NCBI GenBank assembly: GCA_964342525.1
Contig: CAYFGQ010000010.1
Span: 1-64,000 of the forward strand
Direction: 5' to 3'
Source: G963676205 sp964342525
GTDB taxonomy: Bacteria; Campylobacterota; Campylobacteria; Campylobacterales; Arcobacteraceae
DNA: 64,000 nt
Part shown: positions 45,984-53,322 of the stretch, in pieces
Layout of the letters: every line of letters begins with the position of its first letter
Numbering within the stretch: position 1 is the first letter of the stretch
Program-made: the position numbers and the translations under genes
Notes under the pieces: model-generated
Told to the model about the DNA's origin: nothing
Databases searched by the model: none
Seen by the model: only the letters and a program-made list of their open reading frames with translations

Positions 45984-46062
45984 ATTAAAACTCACCCTTT
46001 AATTTGATATCAATTCTCAATATTAAATATATTCTAAGTATTTTTCATGTATCTTTCCAAAC

Positions 46063-48012
46063 ATGAAAAAGCTATTCAATAAACTTAATATAAAACAAAA
46101 AATCTTTTTTGCCATACTAATACCAATGGCAACCATAATAGTTACAACTTTTTTTAGCTTCTTAGAGAAGAAAAACACAATTGATGAATTGGATTATTTT
46201 CATACATATTACCAATACTATCAAAAGATAAGTGATATCATATATGATGTGGAGATGGAGAGAAGTCTAGCTTTTTTATACATAGGAAGTGATGGGGCAC
46301 AAGCAGAAAAGATCCAACTAAATCAACAAAGACAAATACTAAATAAAAAATTTGATGAACTAAATAAATTTCTTACAGAAAATACTAATACCTTTGATAG
46401 AAAACTAATCAAAATAGTAAATGAAAACTATGACCAACTAGAGCTATTTAGATACAATGTAGATAGACTAAATCTATTTTTAGATATAGAGCAAAACTTC
46501 TATACAGACCTTATATACAACCTTTTATACTCTGCATCAAATATACCAGCCATGACAAACAATAAATACCTATCAAACCAAACCCTAGCCTATAAACACC
46601 TAATAGAAGCAAAAGAGTATTTAAGTCTAAAAGTGGGATTATTAAACTATATAATAAAAGCAAATAAACTTACTATAAATGATATAAATAAATTAAAATA
46701 TTTTGAAGAGTTTTTCAAAACAAACCTTGTAATGTTTAAATATTTTGTGAGAGAAGATATAAAAGTAAAATTTACAAAAAAGAATATATCCCAGTACTAT
46801 TCAAGTATAAAGATGCACAATAGATTTAATAAACTACCAATTATTGTAGATAAAAAACTAAATAAAGTAAGGGACTCAAAAAGGATAAGAGTAGATATCT
46901 CACAAGTTGATTTAAACTCTATTCCTCAAAATATCACAAAAAAGATTAAGATTTTAAAGGAGATTGAAAACCTCCTTGCCAAAGATATCCTAAGGACAAT
47001 AAAAAAAGAAAAAAATAAATTCTTCACCAATCTAATGATCTATATAGGCAGTATCTTGATCATCATTTTAATAGTATTTGGTATAGGGATAAAGATATCA
47101 AAAAATATCATTGAAAAAATCCTTGTGTTAGAAAAAGGGCTTGTAAGCTTTTTAAAATATGTAAAAAGAGAAGAAAAAAAGTTTAGACCTATTGTACTTA
47201 GGGGTGAAGATGAGATTAATCACATGGCAAATATTGTAAATGCTAGTATAAAAGAGACCGCTTATTATGTTGAACTTGAAGTGAAAAAAGCAAAAAGGCT
47301 ACATTCACAAATGATGGAAGCAGAAAAAATGGCACAAATGGGAGAAATGATAGGAAATATTGCCCACCAATGGAGACAACCCCTAAGTGTAATATCGACT
47401 TTAGCCACAGGTATTGCAGTAAGAAAAGAGTTTAATCAAGAAGTAAGTGATAAAGAGATCATCACCAGCTTAGATAGTATAAATAGATATACCCAATACC
47501 TCTCAGATACAATAAATACTTTTAGAGATTTTATCAAAGAGAAAAAAGAACTAAAGGTACAAACTATTCAAGAAAACATAAGAAGTGCACTAAGCATAGT
47601 GGGTGCTGTACTAAATGATGTGTCAATTGAACTTATTGATGAAGTGGATTATAATAATGAGATTGAAGTTAAAATGGTTTCAGGAGAACTTCCACAAGTA
47701 ATAATAAATATCATAAATAATGCAAAAGATGTAATCACCTCAAAAGATATAGAAGAGGGATGGATAAAACTAAAGCTAGAAAAGTATGAAGCAAAAGCTG
47801 TACTTACTATAGAAGATAATGGAGGAGGAATACCATCTAAAATAAAAGCTAAAATTTTCGATCCATACTTTACTACAAAACATAAAAGCCAAGGAACAGG
47901 TCTTGGACTACACATGAGCTATAGAATTGTAACTGAAAGTTTGCATGGAAAAATTTATGCAAAAAATACACAAAACGGTGCAAAATTTTTCATAGAGATA
48001 CCATTAAATTAA
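46063..48012 (+). CDS. Sensor histidine kinase with a NIT domain
   Basis: A 649-residue membrane kinase. It has a first span at about 14-34 and a periplasmic helical NIT (nitrate/nitrite-type) domain at about 45-310, recognised from IIYDVEMERSLAFLYIGSDG, the degenerate form of the QxERG motif. The second span is at about 325-345. A HAMP-like linker follows, then the phosphoacceptor in GNIAHQWRQPL (about residue 435) and the ATPase domain (INNAKDV, EDNGGGIPSK, FTTKHKSQGTGLGLHMS). No response regulator is nearby. The adjacent chemoreceptor also senses through NIT domains, so the pair may share a signal. Confidence 0.85.
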   Translation: MKKLFNKLNIKQKIFFAILIPMATIIVTTFFSFLEKKNTIDELDYFHTYYQYYQKISDIIYDVEMERSLAFLYIGSDGAQAEKIQLNQQRQILNKKFDELNKFLTENTNTFDRKLIKIVNENYDQLELFRYNVDRLNLFLDIEQNFYTDLIYNLLYSASNIPAMTNNKYLSNQTLAYKHLIEAKEYLSLKVGLLNYIIKANKLTINDINKLKYFEEFFKTNLVMFKYFVREDIKVKFTKKNISQYYSSIKMHNRFNKLPIIVDKKLNKVRDSKRIRVDISQVDLNSIPQNITKKIKILKEIENLLAKDILRTIKKEKNKFFTNLMIYIGSILIIILIVFGIGIKISKNIIEKILVLEKGLVSFLKYVKREEKKFRPIVLRGEDEINHMANIVNASIKETAYYVELEVKKAKRLHSQMMEAEKMAQMGEMIGNIAHQWRQPLSVISTLATGIAVRKEFNQEVSDKEIITSLDSINRYTQYLSDTINTFRDFIKEKKELKVQTIQENIRSALSIVGAVLNDVSIELIDEVDYNNEIEVKMVSGELPQVIINIINNAKDVITSKDIEEGWIKLKLEKYEAKAVLTIEDNGGGIPSKIKAKIFDPYFTTKHKSQGTGLGLHMSYRIVTESLHGKIYAKNTQNGAKFFIEIPLN

Positions 48013-48020
48013 TTTTAATT

Positions 48021-48038
48021 AGTCATTTTTAGATGACT
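48021..48038 (+). terminator. Weak hairpin after the NIT kinase gene
   Basis: AGTCAT / ATGACT with a 6-base loop, just past the stop; a short stem. Confidence 0.35.
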
Positions 48039-48110
48039 TAATAATAAATTTATTAATTTCTAAAACAAGCTTGTGCTATAATTATAATCTACAATTTTAA
48101 GGAGAGTTTA

Positions 48111-51100
48111 ATGAATAAACTAACAATAAGAAATAAACTAATTTTAATACTTTCACTACCAATTTTGGCCATTATTGTTTTTGGTTCAATCCTAAGTTAT
48201 GACAAATATACTACTAGTAAACAATATCTACAACTAGAAAATGCAGTTATTCTTTCTACTAAAATTACAGCCTTAGTACATGAATTACAAAAAGAAAGGG
48301 GTATGACCGCTGGTTATATTGGAAGTAAAGGTGTAAAATTTAAAGATAAGATTGCTGGACAAAGAGATCTTACAAATAAAAAAAGAGAAGAGTTTAAAAC
48401 ATATTTAGCCACATTAGATGTATTATCATATGGTAAAGAGTATGATAGTATGGTAAAAAACTCCCTATCTAGATTAGCAAAACTTGAACAAATACGTAAT
48501 AGAGTAAGTTCATTAAATATAAAAGGTTCTGAAGCTATTGCTTATTATACAAATATGAATGGAAGTTTTTTAGAAATAGTTAGAAAAGCCTCATCATTTT
48601 CTCCTGATACACAAATGGCTCAACAACTAAACTCATATACAAACTTTTTATTATCAAAAGAGCGTGCAGGTATAGAGCGTGCTGTTGGGGCAGTAATATT
48701 TGCTTCAAATAAATTTTTACCAGGGATGAGAACAAAATTTAATAAACTAATCGCCGAACAAGATGCTTACCTTTATTCATTTGAAAAACTTACAAATGAA
48801 GAAACAATTAATTATTATAAAAATACAGTAAAAGGTGATGCAGTTGAAGAGGTAAAAAGGATGAGAGAGATTGCCTTGAGCACTACAGAGATTGGTGGTT
48901 TTGGTGTAGATTCTGCTTATTGGTTTGATACTATCACTTCAAAAATAAATAAACTAAAAGCTGTAGAGAATTACCTAAGTTCTCATATCAAGATCAATGA
49001 TAAATATACAAAAGATATTGTAGATGTGGCAAAAGCTATCTCAAATCTATTACATGAGACCCAAAAAGAAAGGGGTGCAACAGCTGGATACTTAGGAAGT
49101 AAAGGTAAAAAATTTACCAAAAAACTTCCTGCGCAAAGATTACTTACAAATGAAAAGAAAGCTAAACTTGATGCTTTACTAAAAAGAGTTGATATAAATA
49201 AATATCCTAAATTCATACAAGAGCATATCAAGCTATCATTAAAACATATAAATGACACTTTAGGACTTAGAGGACAAATAGACTCCTTATCAATTCCTGC
49301 TAAAAAAGCTATTGGTAGTTTTACTGCTATGAATGCAGAGTTCTTAGATACTATTTCATATATTGCAAAACTACCTAAAAATGCTAAAGTATCAGCTTCA
49401 CTAAACTCTTTTTATAACTTCTTAATGAGTAAAGAAAGAGCAGGAATTGAACGTGCTGTTATGACAAATGTATTTGCAGCAGATAAGTTTTCAAATGGAA
49501 CAAAATCAAAATTTTCTGCACTAGTAACTGAGCAAAATACTTTTATAAAATCATTCTTAGCTTCAGCTACAAATGATGTAAAAGACTTTTTCAATAAAAC
49601 AGTTTCAGGAAAAGATATAAATGAAGTAAATAGGATGAGACAAATCGCTTTTGATGCTAATACAATTGGTGGATTTGGAGTAGATTCTGCATATTGGTTT
49701 AAAACAATTACTCAAAAAATCAATCTACTTAAAAAAGTAGATGACCACCTAGCCCAAGATTTAATCACAGAAGCTGATGATTTATTAAATAAAGCAAAAC
49801 TTGAGATGATCATCTATATTGCCCTTAGTGCAATTGTACTAATTATAGTACTTTTCTTAGGAAGAATGGTTTCAAATGATATCTTATCTGGTATAAGCCA
49901 ATTATCTAGTGGTCTTGATAATTTCTTTAAATTTTTAAATAAAGAGACAAGTGATGCTAAAACTATTGAACTTAATAGGGCGGATGCAATAGGTATCATG
50001 GCTACAAAGGTAAATGAAAATATAGAAAAAACAAAAGCCTTAGTTATTGATGATATGCAATTCTTGCAAGAGATCAAAAAAATTGTTGAACAAATCAAAT
50101 CTGGATACCTATACCAAAGACTTGAATACAATGCAAAAAGTCCAAACCTTGAAGAGCTAAAATCAGAGATAAATGAGATGCTTGAAGTTATGAATACAAC
50201 AATTGGTGGAAGTGTAAATAAAATCACTAATGTTTTAGATTCTTATTCAAATCTAGATTTTACAAATAATATCACAAATGCCCAAGGAAAAGTGGAAACA
50301 AATATCCTAAATGTGGGTGAGATGATCACTAAAATGCTTAGTGAAAATAAAGTAAATGGTCTTACTATCAATAACTCTTCAAAACTACTACTTGAAAATG
50401 TTGATATCTTAAATACCTCATCAAATGCAGCAGCAGCATCCCTAGAAGAAACAGCAGCAGCCTTAGAAGAAGTAACCCAAAGTATTGGAGCAAATACAGA
50501 AAATGTGGTTAAGATGTCTGGCTATGCAAAAGATGTAACAAAATCAGTTGAAGAAGGACAAACCCTAGCAAATAAAACAACAACAGCAATGGATGAGATA
50601 AATGAACAAGTGCATGCCATCAGTGAGGCTATCAGTGTAATTGATCAAATCGCATTCCAAACAAATATCCTATCACTAAATGCAGCCGTAGAAGCAGCAA
50701 CAGCAGGTGAAGCAGGAAAAGGTTTCGCAGTAGTTGCCCAAGAAGTAAGAAACCTAGCAGCAAGATCAGCAGAAGCAGCAAGTGAGATCAAAAACCTTGT
50801 GGAAAATGCAACAAATAAAGCTAATGAAGGTAAAAAGATCGCTGATAATATGATCGATGGTTATACAAGTCTAAATACAAATATCAATAGTACAATCGAA
50901 CTTATAGAAGATGTAACCACCGCATCAAAAGAGCAACAAGGTGGTATAGTACAAATCAATGATGCCATCTCATCATTAGACCAACAAACCCAAAACAACG
51001 CAGCAGCCGCAGCACAAACAAAAGATATCGCAGAGATGACGCAAGAGATTGCTTTAGAGATTGTAAATGATGCTGAGAAAATGAATTTTAATGGTAAGGA

Positions 51101-51242
51101 TTCTTTAAAGGCTAAAGAGATGAATGTGTCTACTACTATGGCAAGAGCTAAGGATCCTGTGGCTGTTAAAAGAACACCTAAAATAGAAAAACAAACAGTT
51201 AAGCCACAAGTATCTTCAAATGATGAATGGGAGAGTTTTTAA
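48111..51242 (+). CDS. Chemoreceptor with tandem NIT domains and a CheR/CheB pentapeptide
   Basis: A 1043-residue receptor. After a span at about 10-28 come two homologous periplasmic NIT domains (about 45-290 and 300-560). Both carry LxxETQKERG-type or LQKERG starts, TAGYxGSKG, SKERAGIERAV and IGGFGVDSAYWF, so the sensor arose by internal duplication. A second span (about 565-585), a HAMP-like linker and a full signalling domain (IDQIAFQTNILSLNAAVEAATAGEAGKGFAVVA) follow. The C-terminus is a long flexible tail ending EWESF, matching the CheR/CheB docking pattern. NIT receptors respond to nitrate or nitrite in known cases; the ligand here is unproven. Confidence 0.93.
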   Translation: MNKLTIRNKLILILSLPILAIIVFGSILSYDKYTTSKQYLQLENAVILSTKITALVHELQKERGMTAGYIGSKGVKFKDKIAGQRDLTNKKREEFKTYLATLDVLSYGKEYDSMVKNSLSRLAKLEQIRNRVSSLNIKGSEAIAYYTNMNGSFLEIVRKASSFSPDTQMAQQLNSYTNFLLSKERAGIERAVGAVIFASNKFLPGMRTKFNKLIAEQDAYLYSFEKLTNEETINYYKNTVKGDAVEEVKRMREIALSTTEIGGFGVDSAYWFDTITSKINKLKAVENYLSSHIKINDKYTKDIVDVAKAISNLLHETQKERGATAGYLGSKGKKFTKKLPAQRLLTNEKKAKLDALLKRVDINKYPKFIQEHIKLSLKHINDTLGLRGQIDSLSIPAKKAIGSFTAMNAEFLDTISYIAKLPKNAKVSASLNSFYNFLMSKERAGIERAVMTNVFAADKFSNGTKSKFSALVTEQNTFIKSFLASATNDVKDFFNKTVSGKDINEVNRMRQIAFDANTIGGFGVDSAYWFKTITQKINLLKKVDDHLAQDLITEADDLLNKAKLEMIIYIALSAIVLIIVLFLGRMVSNDILSGISQLSSGLDNFFKFLNKETSDAKTIELNRADAIGIMATKVNENIEKTKALVIDDMQFLQEIKKIVEQIKSGYLYQRLEYNAKSPNLEELKSEINEMLEVMNTTIGGSVNKITNVLDSYSNLDFTNNITNAQGKVETNILNVGEMITKMLSENKVNGLTINNSSKLLLENVDILNTSSNAAAASLEETAAALEEVTQSIGANTENVVKMSGYAKDVTKSVEEGQTLANKTTTAMDEINEQVHAISEAISVIDQIAFQTNILSLNAAVEAATAGEAGKGFAVVAQEVRNLAARSAEAASEIKNLVENATNKANEGKKIADNMIDGYTSLNTNINSTIELIEDVTTASKEQQGGIVQINDAISSLDQQTQNNAAAAAQTKDIAEMTQEIALEIVNDAEKMNFNGKDSLKAKEMNVSTTMARAKDPVAVKRTPKIEKQTVKPQVSSNDEWESF

Positions 51243-51324
51243 ACTCTTCTATTTCATTATCTTGAATAATATCTAATATAATCCCTATATTAATCCTATA
51301 TTCTTAACTTTATTTTTCTACTAA

Positions 51325-51409
51325 ATTTCCTCCAAGACAAGATAAATTGAGAGTTGCCATATAATCATCACTTTGATTCCTCTCCCTTTTTTTACCGGAA
51401 AAAAGTTGC
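51325..51409 (-). repeat. Distal part of repeat copy B, beyond the IS110 insertion
   Basis: On the minus strand this reads ACTTTTTTCCGG, then GGAATCAAAGT (51380-51370), then CTCAATTTATC and CTTGTCTTGG (51341-51332), the same order as in copies A and C. Its natural continuation, GAGAGGTTTTTGC, lies at 52700-52688 on the other side of the IS element. Confidence 0.75.
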
Positions 51410-51442
51410 CACCTTAAAAAACACTAAAAAGTATATGAATTT

Positions 51443-52426
51443 CTATAAATAATCTAAATACTTCTTAGGCTCATAAACATCATTATTTTTATATAAAGAA
51501 TGGGCAATAATCAATATCTTTCTCATAACAGCAACCTGTGCAACAGTTGATTGTTTACCTTTACTTTTTAGTCTTTCATAAAATGCTTTAAACTCTTCAT
51601 TATGTTGAATTGATCCAAGTGAAACTATAAATAAAACACTTCTACATAAATGTGATCCAGATTTAGATATTCTAGATTTTCCCCTTACAGAACTACCTGA
51701 ACTAATTTCTCTAGGATCTAATCCTGCAAGTGATACAATCTGTCTTTGATTAGCATTTGGATATTTAATAAAATGATAAAGTAAGATAATAGCAGTTACT
51801 TCACCAACACCTTTTATAGTTTGAATATTTATAAATGATTCATATAACTTATCATCTTCCATAAGAACTTTTTTAATAGTTGCAAGTGTATCTTGTTCAT
51901 CATCTTCAATCATTTTAATTTTACGTTTAAGTCTTTTTAATACATGATTAGAACCATCTTTAACATCTATAGATTCTAAATGGTTTTTATATTGAACTTT
52001 TTGTTTAGTAAGAAGTTTATAAAAGCTTATTAACTCTTTTATCTCTTCTATATGTTGATTTATTACTGGTACTCTAATATCATTAGGTTTAGCTATTATA
52101 ATAGCTTGACTAAGCATCCTAGCATCAACTATATCTGTCTTATTTCTATTACCTAAAGCTTTTGCAAAGTTATAACTTTGCTTAGGATTTACTATAAAAC
52201 AATTGATCATAGTATTTGCTGCAAACTTTTCTAAGATGGAAGAATAACTTCCTGTAGGTTCATAAACAAATACTAATTTGTCTATCTCTTTTTTATAGTA
52301 TTTCTTTAATTTAGAATATAAAGACTTTATAGATTTTAAATCATTGTTTATAACTAAATCTAAATCTTTTAGAGGAATATACACATTGATGGTTGACTTA
52401 CTAATATCTAAACCGATAGAATACAT
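51443..52426 (-). CDS. IS110-family DEDD transposase
   Basis: A 327-residue intact recombinase. The RuvC-like DEDD residues are Asp7 (GLDISK), Glu56 (VYEPTGS), Asp98 and Asp101 (KTDIVDA). A coiled-coil middle (about 125-200) and the C-terminal Tnp20 domain follow, with GVGEVTAI and the serine-rich SSGSSVRGKSRISKSG (about 242-257) holding the candidate catalytic Ser. There is no frameshift, so the element may be active. The long leader upstream of the gene rather than downstream marks it as the IS110 group rather than IS1111. Confidence 0.93.
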   Translation of the reverse strand: MYSIGLDISKSTINVYIPLKDLDLVINNDLKSIKSLYSKLKKYYKKEIDKLVFVYEPTGSYSSILEKFAANTMINCFIVNPKQSYNFAKALGNRNKTDIVDARMLSQAIIIAKPNDIRVPVINQHIEEIKELISFYKLLTKQKVQYKNHLESIDVKDGSNHVLKRLKRKIKMIEDDEQDTLATIKKVLMEDDKLYESFINIQTIKGVGEVTAIILLYHFIKYPNANQRQIVSLAGLDPREISSGSSVRGKSRISKSGSHLCRSVLFIVSLGSIQHNEEFKAFYERLKSKGKQSTVAQVAVMRKILIIAHSLYKNNDVYEPKKYLDYL

Positions 52427-52688
52427 ATCTAGAACCTTTGTATTAATATAAAGAGTTCGTTAGGGTAGGACTAGATTCCTACCTGATAAGTTATACAACT
52501 TTATACTCGTAAAATTCGATCTAGTAAATTTACTGATCTTGTTGCCACTCAAATTTAAAGTATAACTATTTAACTTTTGCTCAAGCTAATTATTTCTAAC
52601 CGCTTTGTAACCAAATCAATATATCATGCTCTAAAAAACTCTATGAATATATAGTATCATATATCCATAAATGTATTATACGAGGAAG
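52427..52688 (-). ncRNA. Candidate bridge RNA region of the IS110 element
   Basis: The non-coding leader between the element's end and the transposase start is where IS110 elements encode the bridge RNA that specifies donor and target DNA. On the minus strand it contains a hairpin GGTAGGA-6-TCCTACC (about 52483-52464), and a palindromic GATC-A-GTAAATTTAC-TA-GATC segment (about 52537-52517). It also has an 8-base block GTGGCAAC (52548-52541) identical to the element-target junction at 51412-51405. RNA ends and loops cannot be fixed from one sequence. Confidence 0.55.
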
Positions 52689-52860
52689 CAAAAACCTCTC
52701 CACCCAATGAAAATGTTCTCCCAAGATTCCACAAAATATTTACTGCGGTGCAAAACTCACTGCGAAAGGTACATCTAGTACCTTTCTCCGTTCAAACAGT
52801 TGCACCTGTTCCCCGTAAATATTTTGCTCCACCTTGGCATTTTCAAAGCGTGGATTCTTT
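52689..52860 (-). repeat. Proximal part of repeat copy B with nested hairpin
   Basis: Three nested inverted repeats: CAAAATATTTAC / GTAAATATTTTG (52732-52743, 52815-52826), GGTGCAA / TTGCACC (52747-52753, 52800-52806) and GAAAGGTAC / GTACCTTTC (52764-52772, 52778-52786). Read on the minus strand, the order is outer arm, CAACTGTTTGA, inner hairpin, GAGTTTTG, outer arm, then GGGTGGAGAGGTTTTTGC up to the IS. The layout matches copy C while the paired arms differ in sequence. Confidence 0.75.
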
Positions 52861-53006
52861 TCTTTGGTACACATTCTAGCTCGAGTTTTAAGACATATGG
52901 GGATTATTAATATCCAACCTAAAGGGGAAAGAAGAACATCAACTAAGAAAAACTAAATCCCTATAGAAAAATGAACGTCACCAACAAAAGTCTCACCCTT
53001 TGGAAA
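52861..53006. other. Spacer between head-to-head repeat copies B and C
   Basis: About 146 bases separate the two facing hairpins. No coding frame, promoter or tRNA was recognised. Together with the flanking repeats this makes a gene-free stretch from 52690 to 53322. Confidence 0.5.
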
Positions 53007-53265
53007 TGCTGAATTTTCTTCAAATATTTTCGGAAAAAGTCTTCAACTGTTTGAGTGAAAGAAAGGTGCCACAGGCGCACCTTTTTTCGCGAGTTTTGAA
53101 GACTAGAAAATATTTGAAGAAAATTCAGGAGCACATTTCCAACTCGGGTGAGAGAGGTTTTTGGTTACTTTTTGACGGAACAAAAAGTGACGGAATCAAA
53201 GTAATTGTCGAACACTAACACTCAAATAATCTTGTCTTGGAAATATTTTATAATAGCAAAGCAGC
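53007..53265 (+). repeat. Repeat copy C with nested hairpin and tail
   Basis: A 23-bp perfect outer stem (53009-53031 with 53106-53128) encloses AGTCTTCAA / TTGAAGACT (53038-53046, 53096-53104) and AAAGGTGC / GCACCTTT (53062-53069, 53077-53084). Conserved single-stranded or weakly paired words CTGTTTGA and GAGTTTTG occupy the same places as in copy B. The tail then gives GAGAGGTTTTTG (53152-53163), GGAATCAAAGTAA (53192-53204) and CTTGTCTTGGAA (53231-53242). An open frame through it (53000-53218) is a by-product of the repeat. Confidence 0.75.
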
Positions 53266-53322
53266 TCAAAATCTCCATACAAACCAACGATGATTACCCA
53301 AATAAGAGAATCAAAACTTCAC

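Larger units (their letters stand above)
51410..52689 (-). mobile_element. IS110-family insertion sequence, about 1.28 kb
   Basis: The ends were set by comparison with the uninterrupted repeat copy at position 1. On the minus strand the repeat runs GGTTTTTGC, then leaves homology (TTCCTCG...), and resumes after GGTGGC as AACTTTTTTCC. A GC dinucleotide is found at both junctions (52688-52689 and 51408-51409), so the element sits at a GC core with no longer target duplication and no clear terminal inverted repeats, as usual for IS110. It contains one transposase gene, about 263 bases of non-coding leader and about 33 bases after the stop. Confidence 0.8.

Noticed and set aside
48111..51242. Internal duplication as a possible assembly artefact
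   Set aside because: The two NIT units differ at many residues and lengths, so they are an old duplication rather than a collapsed or doubled read region.
53000..53218. Open frame of 72 codons through repeat copy C
   Set aside because: It runs straight through the nested hairpin and the repeat tail, which are conserved as structure and in other copies without the frame. No ribosome site precedes it.
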